Positions 34,391 through 44,988 of a stretch of DNA of 64,000 nt are shown piece after piece. Made by a program: the position numbers and the translations under genes. The stretch comes from Pochonia chlamydosporia 170. Its lineage: Eukaryota > Ascomycota > Sordariomycetes > Hypocreales > Clavicipitaceae. A model generated the notes under the pieces. The model saw only the letters and a program-made list of their open reading frames with translations, searched no databases and was not told where the DNA came from. The stretch lies in contig NW_019154060.1 in the NCBI RefSeq assembly GCF_001653235.2, forward strand, positions 1 to 64,000, in the 5' to 3' direction. Position 1 is the first letter of the stretch, and each line of letters begins with the position of its first letter.

Positions 34391-34897
34391 ATGAAAGTCC
34401 TCCAAGCCATTTCTGCCGCCTTGGTTCTTGCAGCTGTTTCTATGGGAACAAATAGTACTGCGTCTCTCACTATCATCCGCACTGCATTCACCACTTACTG
34501 CCCCGTGAGTTGCGTACAACGTATCCTATTTCTCCATTTCGCTATGCTCAGGATTACTAACCAAGCAGGATAGGAGCCTACAAAGTTTGCTGTGGGAAAT
34601 GTTACGTACACAGTCACCAAGCCGACTACCTTGACCATCACAAACTGTCCTTGTACCCTAACCAAGACTGGCGTAACCAGTCTGAACCCGACGACTCCGT
34701 CGCCTCCTCAAACCAAAAAGCCCACTACTCCATCTCTCGTTCCTCTTCACACCAACACTACTCGTCCTTCTGCTCAGTCCACGAAAGCTTTTCCCATTCC
34801 AACGACTTCGAAACCACCTGTCACTGCCGCGGCTCAAAAACAAAACCCTGGTCTCAGTGTCGTTGCTATGGCCGGGTTTGCTGCCATGCTTTTCTGA
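34391..34897 (+). CDS. Small GPI-anchored-type cell-wall protein
   Basis: Exons 34391-34504 and 34574-34897 are joined across a 69-bp phase-0 intron (GTGAGT donor, ACTAACC branch, GATAG acceptor), giving 145 residues. A signal peptide (MKVLQAISAALVLAAVSMG) is followed by TTYCPEPTKFAVGNVTYTVTKPTTL and LTITNCPCTLTK, with the Cys residues characteristic of a family of small fungal wall proteins. Next is a Thr/Pro/Ser-rich stalk likely to be O-mannosylated, then a hydrophobic tail (NPGLSVVAMAGFAAMLF) that fits a GPI-attachment signal. It is probably secreted and attached to membrane or wall; its molecular role is unknown. The splice junction restores the conserved CPEP text, which supports the model. 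Confidence 0.8.
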
Positions 34898-35426
34898 GAA
34901 CCTTTTCTGGCTAGATGATGTATCTTGGCGTGGGCTCCCGCCAAGAGAGAAGAGTGAGAGACTACTGCGACAATGGGATAAGGATGACGATTGCACCTTG
35001 CGGGCAATTCGACTCGCTATCTAATCTTGTCGAATTGACCAGCACATCATAGTAAGAATTAATGGTTCCGCTTAGCTGGATGTACAGTCCACAAGTACAT
35101 GACTTTCTATCTGTAAATACTCCTAGTTAGACCAAATTATTTTACCGTTCATCACATCAATTTTTCCTTAATCACGATGCTGTAGCGCACGATCATCTTT
35201 AAGACGGTTGACATTACTGTGCTATAAAGATGAGGTTGATATAATGTTCAGAGGGCCAATCCACCACCGTGCAAAGGAAATACTTTTGTGTCGGGCATAG
35301 CTAAGTGTTGCATAATTTGGAGGGCATTGATAGAAGATTTCGTCGTTCTGCTTCTTTTCGCAGATCTTTTGCAACCTCTCCAACTGTCAATGTTTTATCT
35401 TCTAATTCATCGTTGTATATTCCAGC
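34898..35426. other. 3' flank and intergenic DNA
   Basis: No gene recognised between the wall-protein gene and the gag fragment. Confidence 0.4.
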
Positions 35427-35870
35427 CTAAATGGCAGCCCAGTTGCTTAAGACAAGTTGGTTCGTCAGGTCATCAAACCAAATGTTTGGGTCTTCCACGC
35501 CTCCAGTCTTCCTAACCAGAGCATGATTGATGGCCGTTTCCCACGTCGTAATCCAGCCTGCGACGTCCTTTGGGATCTTAGTAAGAGCAGCCGTAGCCCA
35601 CTGGTACATCCTTCTGGCAGCAGCTTGTTGCTCTCTTTCAGTTGTACCCACGGTTGTCTTCAGGGTTGCGTACCATGGCCGTAGGTCCCACACAGCACGG
35701 CACAAGCCATGATGCAGCCCGTAGTCCCCTGTGTCAATCACACAAGCCTTCAACTTCTCACAGTCGGTCTCTTGTTTTTTTTGTATTCTCTGTAGTCCTG
35801 CTCATACATCTTCCGCTGGAATGTGAATGATGCCTTGTCCTCAGCCGTTAATTCAGAAGGTTACGAGCAT
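35427..35870 (-). pseudogene. Ty1/copia-type gag fragment
   Basis: The minus strand reads LTAEDKASFTFQRKMYEQDYREYKK (about 35860-35780). After a frameshift in an A/T run it reads DCEKLKACVIDT to WITTWETAINHALVRKTGG and PNIWFDDLTNQL. The pattern (KxxY...W, then WxxxWE, then WFxD) is that of copia-type gag proteins. No zinc knuckle or pol follows, so it is an orphan piece. It does not obviously belong to the copia element at 54871. Confidence 0.55.
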
Positions 35871-37325
35871 AATGAGCAGGATTCATTGTCTCCAGAAGCA
35901 TACCCATAGGTTCTCCAGATGGCGACCGGCCGACAGCTTAGCTTAATTGCCCACCTTGGAGGGTCTGTCTTCCAGACTCGGACGGGTATTCTGATTTCAA
36001 GATGCTAGCAGGAATCCCTTCTGTGGTACCCCTTTAATAGGTGATGTCGAGGGTTGTGGGGCCTTCCTGCCAGGAGACCCCATTTCATTAGGACCAGATG
36101 ACGACGCACGCGGTTGTTTCTATGGTCCGGCTATCGGCCCGGCCACAAACCGCTGAAACAGCAGTGGCGCTAGCTCCCCGCACTGATATGCGCCACATGT
36201 CGGCTGACCACTGTCAAGCCCGGGATCTGCTTCCGACGACTAGAAGTATCAAATAGATACCAGGGCGGAATGGAATTGGCGCTAAAAGTCATGACCTGGA
36301 TGTGGCGGCGCCCGGCCGGGGGGGGGAGGGTGTCCGGCTATTTTTGCGGTCAAAAGGGAAACCTAGTCAATTATTTGACCGGGATCAATGATTAGAGGTC
36401 AAGGCTGTGAAACATGAAGCAAACCGTTGGCGCCTATTACCCGTGTTCAAGGTCCCCCAGTGGCCCAAAAGGATTGCATATTTGTTGCTCCGCCTGGGCT
36501 GGCGTACGCAGTAGCCTGGATCCCGCTGACATGACCACCTTGCAGCACAGTGAGTCCAAAGAGTCGTTGGTGTTCTAGTTGACCCAGAACCTGGACCCCG
36601 CTGTATTGAGTGAGAATTATGTAATGGAGCAAATGCAGATATTTATCTTGTAAGCAGCCTCGCCGAAGTGCGAAGCCGTCATAAGTAGCCATGTCTGATA
36701 CAGTCTCAAATCCAGGAGGTTGACGATACAATACCGCGTCGCGCCATTGTGAAGGCAGCGACTCACCACATCTTGAAGCCCTGATGGCTGACACTATGCC
36801 AAGAATAGCAGGACTAACCTATTGCTTAAGAGTCGAAGCTGTCCATGCGTGAAGTCACCCTGTATTCTTGCAATGACACTTTACTGACTGAACCCCGAGC
36901 TGCTGCGACAATTGATGATAAGAGTATCATGCAAAGGGACCGAGAATGCACTTGGTGCTGCCTGTCGATGTGACGGAGTCAACAAACGCAGCTCTATCCT
37001 CCAGATATGTCTTCAAAGTGCAAACAACCCGTTATTGGCGCCTAGTTGTTGAAAGAGTTTTGAGGTGAACAATGAGCCATCGCCGTGCCGCGGGCCAAAC
37101 AGGGAACTCTTTGACACGACCGGCACGGCGTATAACAACACAGGCTGAATGTTCGTTTGGGAACGGCTTCCTCTAAGATGACACGGAGCGAGCTTTGCTG
37201 TTAAATGTGCCCGAGCAGTAATGTTTTCCAAACAAATCTGCATGATCAGAGGCTTGCACTTGTTGCTCTCTGGTATGGAAACGTTAATTGCAGCATCGGG
37301 CACATTTGCCGCCGAACGATAATAT
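35871..37325. other. Gene-poor stretch
   Basis: Holds repeat A copy 3 (36098-36185) and a G homopolymer near 36316. The minus-strand frame 36447-36794 (115 codons) has no family signature and is not annotated as a gene. Confidence 0.4.
36098..36185 (+). repeat. Repeat family A, copy 3 (short)
   Basis: GACGCACGCGGTTGTTTCTATGGTCCGGCTATCGGCCCGGCC-type text matches the first part of the family; the later parts are absent. Confidence 0.65.
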
Positions 37326-39111
37326 CTAGTCATCGCTTAGCACTCGGTGAACCGTGGCAGCTACCTTCCCTGCAGGCTTCGGCCAGCAATTTCTTCCATC
37401 GATCAGTATAATCCAGAAATATCCATCCGTGGGGTTATTGTGGCTAGGACTCACAGAACATACGCGACAGATGCGCATAATCAGCACAAAGAGGATGATA
37501 ACAAGAGTTGTGACGCCGACACACTTAACTAAAGTCGTTTTGCGATGGAATTGAAGCTCAAATGTTTTGGGTTTCCAGTCGGGGCCGGAAATCATTACAT
37601 TGCCTTCCTCGTCTGCGATGGCCAATCGCGTCGGGTCAAGCTTGAACACTGGCAACATTCGAAAGTCCTATTTGAGGCTGCAGAAGGTTGGTTATGAGAA
37701 GTGAGTTACAAATTTAGTTGTTTTGTGATGCAACGAGTCGGGAAACGTGACGCGGGCCAAGGATATCTGGACGAGTTAGGGGGGGATGAAAGCGTAGCAA
37801 CCTTTGTGGCTCCGTCAATCCAGTGGCTCTGCATTGGGGCCAGGCACCCGAAGCGCGGATCTGTTGCAGTTGCAGCTTCCCATCGCACGTCTGCTGAGAT
37901 ATCGGTTCACCACTGGCGCGGGCATCGTTCTTCGGTGGCTAAATTCAGTCTGTCACAACCAAGCCGTGTAGCATTGGTCACACTAGAGCCACCTGACAAG
38001 ACACCCCTCCATTTTGACAGCGTGGCTTGGCTGGTTCAGGGTCCCTCACGCTCGGCCACTTCCCCAAAAGCGGCCCACCAAATTTACTGCCGCCCATCCA
38101 GTTGTCCATACAGGCCCCTTCAGTCGTGATCAACCCGCCTCGAGGACATTGCAACGATCTGAACACTAACTCAGGGCCGGCGTCAGTGCCTTGCTGATGC
38201 GTTAAATGGTAGAAGACGAAAAGGTAAAAGTTAAGTGGCTAAAACTTTCAAATTAGCACATCCATTCACGATATGTCACAGGGCGGGCACAGATTCGGGT
38301 AACAAAAGTCACACAGCCACACAGTGGTGGATAATATTAGTGACTTTCGGCCAACCAAACACGCCAATTGCCAGGTTTTGACTTGTTTGAGAACTTTTGA
38401 TGCAGCGTGTGTCCCGCCTTTGCGTACCTGCACTCTGGGGAATGCTCAGAGCTGGACAAATGATCTGGATCGTTCCGGTTCTTCGTACCCATACGCCACC
38501 TTTCGGCAAGTCCCCGAGCACTTAAGAGTGTCGCGAACCGCCCCGTGACAGAGCCATTCAGTATACACGAGTCGTCACCCACGATGGTCTCCCGGACTCT
38601 CCCCCCGGCCGCCGGCACATCCCGGAGCTGAAACAAGACCTTGAATACCAAACAAGTATTCTTCTGTTAGACAACAACACGACGCACTAGTAGCACACTC
38701 AGCTACCAACAACTCGCCGCGCAGATCCCTATCTAGTTGGTGGTGGCTCATATTACACTGCCTACGTCGGACATCTTCCATGTGGATTGTTATTACAGAT
38801 CCGGTAGATGATACAATATATAGTCGATACTATTGATCCGCCAAGGAGAGGTTATTCTTAGGGCAAATCCATCACAAACCAGTACAGAACGAAGTAAATT
38901 ATGGAATCCACACGAATTTGAATTCAAAAATACTCATACCATACATTTCGCAATATCTTATGTTGTTATAAAGCCGCTTCAATATCCTGCGGGTTACAAT
39001 TCTTAATTCGTCTTCACTCTGTCTTTTAAGAAGACCCACAACTCGAACTCCTTAAGCTACTTGTTTAATAATTTTTCTATTTCCAACATTGTATCTTCTC
39101 CCGTTATAACA
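37326..39111. other. Intergenic region, one doubtful ORF
   Basis: A minus-strand frame (37658-37326) encodes a 110-residue protein with one membrane helix (CVGVTTLVIILFVLIMRIC). A second frame (37333-37013) continues next to it. Neither resembles a family I know, and they could be chance frames or remnants. The rest holds no supported gene. Confidence 0.3.
38967..38973 (+). promoter_or_regulatory. TATA box of the small secreted protein gene
   Basis: TATAAAG lies 145 bp before the ATG at 39112, a spacing nearly equal to that of the wall-protein gene at 34391. Confidence 0.5.
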
Positions 39112-39445
39112 ATGAGGTTCACTGCTGTCCTTGTCGCGGCGTCAGCCATTGGTGTTCACTGCACTACGTCCAGCACCGCTAGCAGTTCTGGCGCGCTGGC
39201 GACCAACCGAAGCTCAACTGCGCTGGTTACCGGGAAAGCTACGTAAGGATAACATCTGTGTTACGCCGAAACTCAAACTAAAGCTGAGCCTGCACAGAAC
39301 CTCTAGTGTTAGCGGCCGACCAAGCGCTACAACTTCTTCCGCCGCTGCTTCAAGCAGTGCCAAGAAGGCCGGTGCTGGACCAAACGCTGTCGCCCCTGGA
39401 GTCGGCTTGGCTGGTATCTTGGCTCTAGGCGCCTATGTTGCATAA
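39112..39445 (+). CDS. Small Ser/Thr-rich GPI-type secreted protein
   Basis: Exons 39112-39242 and 39298-39445 with a 55-bp intron (GTAAGG donor, CACAG acceptor, phase 2) encode 92 residues. A signal peptide (MRFTAVLVAASAIGVHC) is followed by a region made almost wholly of Ser, Thr and Ala. A C-terminal hydrophobic segment (PGVGLAGILALGAYVA) is preceded by small residues, the pattern of a GPI-attachment site. Without splicing, both halves end abruptly. The architecture matches the gene at 34391 (signal, low-complexity stalk, GPI tail, one intron), but the sequences are not alike. Function unknown; it is probably a wall or surface protein. Confidence 0.65.
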
Positions 39446-39748
39446 GGATGCCTTAGTACAAACCAAGGTCGTTCCTTTTTGCCGCCAGCGCAGCAGATAC
39501 TACTCTTATCAAGCGTGGGTCGATCGAGGTCATTGTGAATACCGTTGACGCTCGAGATTGGACAACTAGCTGTGGATCAATTGAGAGATTATGTGTATCA
39601 GATTACGTTTGTCATTGTTCAAATTAGATTAAATGTTCATTCTCTAATACAATGTTTCCTTCTCTTGTACCCAAGGTTGAAAGCCACTTGTTACGAGCCA
39701 TCTTGTGCATTATTCCGCATGCTCCCTTTGCAACCTGATCTATAGCTG
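39446..39748. other. 3' flank of the small secreted protein gene
   Basis: No gene recognised. It may include the left end of the pogo element, but I could not define a terminal repeat. Confidence 0.35.
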
Positions 39749-41053
39749 CTAAATTGATGTTGTTGAGCTTCCCTGATGAAGATTTATTCTTCTTTTGATA
39801 TAATTGGTCTGTGAAGTTGCTTCTGTTGGATTGTTTGGCGCCTTCGGGACCCAGAGGCTAGGCAGCTCTGCGATGCCCTGGACGGGTGATGGCGTGCGTA
39901 ATTTTAAGTCTAGCCGCGACAGAACACTTTCCGGATTAACTGATATAAGCCCTGCACCTCGGAATCCTCCCTTTATATTCTTTTCTGTCATTGCGGCTCG
40001 AAATGCAGCAGAAAATGCGGGTAGGAAGTCAGTCTTCATAATATGCGTGATGTGGGCTTTTATCAACCATTCAATTTCCTGACTATATGCCTTCTTCAGC
40101 GACCCAAAACAACTGACATCCAGTGGCTAAAGAATATAAGATGAATGTGATGGCATACAGAGAGTGATAATATTATGGTCCTTGCAAGAAAGCTCAAATT
40201 CCGTCGAGTGGTGGCTTTTATGCCCATCCATGATTAGAAGACGATAAGTACCACACATTCGTGCTTTAGTATGTTTTTGAAAGTGCTGGATCTATTCTAC
40301 GCCTTTCTCATTTGTTGTCCAGCCGTTATGAGTTATGGCGATAACCCAATCGGGAGGTAGAGTGCTATCATTATACCCGCTGGTGAGATGATGCTCTCCC
40401 CCAACAATGATGAACGGCGGGATAGCCCACCCTTGAGAATTAATTCCCTGGACTATAGAAACACATTCTCTATTTCCTGGTTGGACTAATCTTGGTCTCC
40501 CCCATCTGCCTGAGCTTAGAACGACCATGGTGGTTGAGATTATTCCCAGCATAAAGCCAGTCTCATTATAGTTGTAGATGTCTTCGTCCTAGATACCATA
40601 TTTCGCGACTGTGTTGCGTACGAGCTAAAACCAGGCACAAATCACTGCTGGATCTTCGCATAGAGCCCCCTGGTGGTTATATCTACGCGTAAAACAGGTG
40701 GATAGCTCTTTGTGCCGCTTAACAAACCTTGAAGCCCAGTTGAGTCGAACAGGAGGCACGTCGCGATCGGCAAGCAGTCGATTAGCCATATCTTGCACAC
40801 CACAAAGCCGGGGAGGAAAACATCGCGCATCTAGGTCAATGACATATTGGACAATCGCATCTTCCTCTAAATCGCTAAGTTTCCTGGAACTAGGCATGGT
40901 GTCGCATCGTGCTGTGATTCCCTTGATGCGAGTGCTGAGTGTACTATGACTGACTATATAGATCTTTGCGGCTGCTCAAATGTTTAGCTGTGGATTGTTT
41001 TGTATAGCCTTAGCAGCTAAAATCATTCGACTCTCTTTACTAGACGAGTCCAT
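39749..41053 (-). pseudogene. pogo/Fot1-type transposase with five in-frame stops
   Basis: One frame runs from ATG 41053 to the stop at 39749 (434 codons). It shows an N-terminal helix-turn-helix (MILAAKAIQNNPQ ... AAAKIY), a CENP-B/Tc5-type DNA-binding region (DLEEDAIVQYVIDLD, FVKRH) and the DDE core: NYNETGF, LLIMDGHKSHHS and PLDVSCFG. Internal stops lie at 40976-40978 (TGA), 40625-40627 (TAG), 40589-40591 (TAG), 40292-40294 (TAG) and 40127-40129 (TAG). Each is explainable by one C-to-T or G-to-A transition from CGA, CAG or TGG. The first catalytic Asp appears as Asn (NYNETGF for the usual NFDETGF), also a G-to-A change. There are no frameshifts, so decay was by transition only. Confidence 0.88.
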
Positions 41054-41511
41054 TATTTTTCGTGGAGTTGCTAGCGATTGAACAGAGACAGTTTTGTTTA
41101 AGCGGTGGAGTGTCCAGCTCACTGGTGTGTCCAGCTCGCTGGTGGAGTACGTTATTTAGACTTTAAAAAAATAATTTAGTTTTAGTTTGATGCTCTTTAT
41201 TGTTTTGTGTTGACAGATATTTGTACTCTCTCTGAGTTCTGGACGAAATAGCCGAGGTACTACAGGGCGCGCAATTAGAGAAAGGGGGCGCCTCTGTAGG
41301 GGCGCCGGTGCACGAGCCACGGCGGCCAGAATTCGACCTCGAAGTTCGTCTTTAATCAAGAATAAAACTGTTGCATCGAAAGAAAAAAATGAGAATAATA
41401 CTTCATCTACTCAAGTTGGGTATTGGCTATCTATTCATGTATTGAACCACAGAAGCCAATGGAACAACAGATTTTCTTGGTCAATGAATTTGCCTGACGA
41501 AGGATGCTTAA

Positions 41512-41740
41512 TGTAACGGGCTGAGCCCGATGGTGGCTCGGCTTGCACTCTCGCCTTCGTCCCCAGCCTTGTCGCTGGTAACCCCCAGCAACAATCGAAA
41601 ATAGCAGAAGCAAGCTCACAAGCCTATAAGAGCTCTGCAAGCTCTTCCTTTCTTGTTCTCTTGTTCCTTTTCTCCTTAGCTTTGGATTGTTGTTCATAGT
41701 CGCCCAGCCAGTTGTCAATATACTCGCTTAGACCGTTACA
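41512..41740 (-). repeat. LTR-like repeat, second copy
   Basis: On the minus strand it starts TGTAACGGTCTAAGCGAGTA and ends GGGCTCAGCCCGTTACA, matching 26436-26642. Next to it, at 41741-41754, the start is repeated (CTTGGACCGTTACA). Flanking 5-mers CTTAA and CTTGG agree at three of five positions only. Confidence 0.5.
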
Positions 41741-42439
41741 CTTGGACCGTTACAACCGCCTTGTAACACCTGCCAACATAAACCACCGACTAGGCTATCC
41801 CTTCGGAACCAATCAAGTCATCACACTCTACTATTAGGGCTAGTCTGCTAAAATATATGGGCGGCCTTAACTGCTCCAGTCCCGTGACATCTTCCAGTGA
41901 ACTCGGTGCATTACCCAATCCACCAGGATTTGGGCCAGTGGAGTGGACGGAGAAGCTCGAGTGGATTCAATGGAGCATTTCAGGGAGGCTTACAAGACAC
42001 GCCCCAACATAGAAGTCCTATCGCACTCCCATGGCGTTCCCAGCTATCTGTCATCTACCCATCGTCACATGGAAGACTGAAGCATCGTCCAAGAGAAGAC
42101 AACCCCCCCCCCCCCCGGGGCGTCGTCAGCAGCTGCACGGCTGTAGCAATTGGTGGAGCTGTCCGTCACAAGGGTAACAAGGTCTGCCTATCTACACAAA
42201 TCCGGTCAATTCACCGGTCTTGGCCGGTTCAGCTGTGGATTGTGGTGAAACTACATCAAAGTATCTCAACCAATCGCTTGCGCATCCTCGACCAACAGGG
42301 CTGGCCAATTCTGTGCATTATCGATTCCTAACTCCCACGAATCCTTGTCAGCAGCCAGGTTCATTAGATGCGGCGGGTGCGCATTACGTGACTAGAACAG
42401 AACATCTGCCACAACCCCCTGCATGGATTTGTGTGACGA

Positions 42440-42868
42440 CAGGCTAAAGCAGGGACATATCCCGACGCACGCGGGTGTGTTTCTATTGTCCGGCTACCGG
42501 CCCGGCCACAACCAAGATGCACGCCACTGACGCCACCCAGTCTGCATCCCTCCATGAGGGATCACAACCAGCAGCCCATACCCACGTGGTGAAAATCTTA
42601 ACGCCACCTGAGGCACAGCACACGTCCTATCCCTATCTGCAATCCCCACTTCCTCCCACACTACTGCTGCACGCCCAACGAGTTCTCGTAATAAAGTGGG
42701 TCCTGCCACGAGTAAATACCTTGATGGCCTCCATAAGTCCATTGTGGAGATGCACTTGATTTCAGCTTTCTCCTGGCAGACCCATGCACATCAAGTTTAA
42801 GCTTAAAGCCTGTTGGAGGCCTTGACATACGATGGCACAGCCACTATTCTTCCCACCCAACAACAGGG
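42440..42868 (+). repeat. Repeat family A, copy 4
   Basis: Shares GCAGGGACAT, TTGTCCGGCTACCGGCCCGG, CCCACGTGGTG, CTTAACGCCACC, TCCATTGTGGAGATGCACTT and the tail GCACAGCCACTATTCTTCCC with copy 2, but lacks the CTAGTTTCGTG segment. Confidence 0.75.
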
Positions 42869-43274
42869 AAGAGTGAGGCAACGGGCGATCCATGAGGCGG
42901 TGCATGGGAAACGACACACAAGGCCAGAAGTCAAGACTGATCGTCTCAACACGCGGAGTTAATACCCACGAGCCTAATAAGTAGGTGGTCTGGTTTACGA
43001 GAGCCCAATGTATGATGGCCACAGTTCTCTACGGCGCTCTTAAATATATGGCAGCAAGACTGTGGCACGCCTGAAGTCATCCTTTGCAAGCTCGAATTTA
43101 ACAGAAGCATTTTCTAGTGTTGGCACTTCCGTGTTGACATTCTGTACTCCACCAAAACAAGGGAATCTAAAACTGGATCACCGCTATATGCTGACTATTT
43201 GTGTCTGGTGACTAGCAGCTGCACCGGATTAATTTTGTTGTCAGTGAACAGATTATCGCCACACCTCCGGCTAG

Positions 43275-43889
43275 TTGCAGATGTCAACACGAACGAACAA
43301 CTCCGTAACCCAGAGCGAAAGGGAACGCTCAGCAAAACTCAAACGCAAGTCCTGCCTCGATACCCAACAGGTTCATTATAAGTCGAACCGGCAGACTCCC
43401 CCCGTGGGATATAATCGGCATGGTCATGACGAGTTGAATCCTGCACAATTTGTTTGTGGGGGCCATCTCCAGCACGGCGGTCAATGGGGCTGTGGCCAGG
43501 AATTCATCAACCCTGAATCATTTAATCGCCATTTACGCTCCCAAGCTGGGAGTCACTGTATTAAACCCTTATGAGACGAAGAGCGCATGGAAGGGCCGCA
43601 TGAGCTTCAGGAGCTCCTAGCGTCCCATGGCAATGAGAAAATGTTGGCGGCGGCTCCAGCAGGAAGCGCCAAGGCTTTTGACGAAACGCAACTTATTGGA
43701 ATATCTGCACCTGCGACTACGCATCTACCTGGCGTATCCGAACTCGTGAACGGTGAAGCTTCAGAGCAATTGGAGGTGAATTGTGACGTCCATTGGGATG
43801 ACTATTGGCAGATTGCTACACCTGGTCCAGCATACGTACTGTGGTGGTATGCCTATACTGCCGCGATGTCCAGCCGTTTTGGACAGTAG
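43275..43889 (+). pseudogene. C2H2 zinc-finger regulator fragment, one stop
   Basis: The frame reads PPVGYNRHGHDELNPAQFVCGG, WGCGQEFINPESFNRHLRSQ and GSHCIKPL, then TGA at 43572-43574, then DEERMEG onward to 43889 in the same frame. The block CxG...WGCGxxF...RHxRS..GxxCIxPL...DEE is a recognisable fungal C2H2 type (Ace1-like). In relatives the residue between PL and DEE is a sense codon, so the TGA is a point nonsense mutation. The true start and the rest of the protein are missing. Repeat B begins 18 bp after the frame ends. Confidence 0.6.
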
Positions 43890-43906
43890 AGTCCCGTCCC
43901 CCGTCG

Positions 43907-43975
43907 GATAAGTATGCCTTTGTTGATAGAACATGGAAACTTGGTGTAATTGCTAGCTGTCATAATGTCGATGTA
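43907..43975 (+). repeat. Repeat family B, copy 3 (fragment)
   Basis: TCGGATAAGTATGCCTTTGTTGATAGAAC and AACTTGGTGTAATTGCTAGCTGTCATAA-type text matches the first 70 bp of copy 4 at 50174. Confidence 0.65.
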
Positions 43976-44988
43976 CAAGATGCGTACCTGGTGATGGGCA
44001 TCCAATCATGACAAGAGCGTCTCGCGTTGCTGTACGAAGTTGATTCTGAATTATGTTTTGACTTCTAAGGTCCTGTCCATGAATCGGATTCAAATAGTAT
44101 CAACAACCCATTCGGTCCGAAATAGGCCAGAACCTTATATGGCGGGACTGCCAAAGGAGACGTAACTGGAACTAAACGATACTCCCTATTGACATGAGCA
44201 GCGAAGGCTGCTGCGAAGCCAGGGCGTAATGTAGATTTTAGTAGTTGGCGTTGTACAACTGGGCGGGATTCAAGCTAGGCTCAATGTTTGATGGTATAAT
44301 TTGTATTAGGTTTTAGACGACAGGCAAGACGTGCATGCCCGGTAGCGGTCATGCTTGTAGGCCATGGCGAGAGACATTAAGTGCTATGGATACAGACCGT
44401 CCGGAAGCATTTTGGATCCAGGAACATCCTGAACGTTTCAGTCCTGGCTGCTCTCGCCGGTCTAAGGCAAAGAAACCTGTCTCACTTAATATTAGGCAAA
44501 AGACGGGCAGCTTCTAACTGAATTGAATCAATTTTTGTGTATGAGATACGGTACGGCCAGTGCTGCGACCTTACACTCCACTGTCAAATTAACGTGAAAG
44601 AGATGATCTGCATTGCGCTGAATTTCTCCACCTTGGGCGCACCATCCCCATGGGGAGTCTCTGAGAACGGGAGAGATACCGCTAGATTGTGAGAGGTATC
44701 GGGCTGTTATAACAATGCGCACAGCACCATTGCGATGTAAAACCGGATGCTTTACTTGTAAATTGGCTCTTATCTGGATGTTTTCATAATGTCTCATGCT
44801 AATCGTGTCATAGGTAGGAAGCGCAAGGTGAAATGCGGAGAGGAGAGACCTGCCATAACTGCCTTGCTCGTGATTGTGGGTGTGCCTGGCCGACCTTGAC
44901 AGACCCTACGACCGGCGGCATCGCTTTCGCTCAAGCCGGAATGGTTCGCCGCCACCGAGTAAAACCAGCGCGGTGTTGACCGAAGTCG
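43976..44988. other. Unassigned DNA
   Basis: No supported gene. A short plus-strand frame at 44335-44517 has no recognisable feature. Confidence 0.35.

Larger units (their letters stand above)
41054..43274. other. Gene-free stretch with repeats
   Basis: Contains an LTR-like repeat (41512-41740), a C14 homopolymer (42103-42116) and repeat A copy 4 (42440-42868). A doubled GTGTCCAGCTC word lies near 41108-41140, possibly near the pogo terminus. No gene supported. Confidence 0.45.

Noticed and set aside
36447..36794. 115-codon minus-strand ORF
   Set aside because: No motif, no clear codon pattern, no recognisable neighbour; probably chance.
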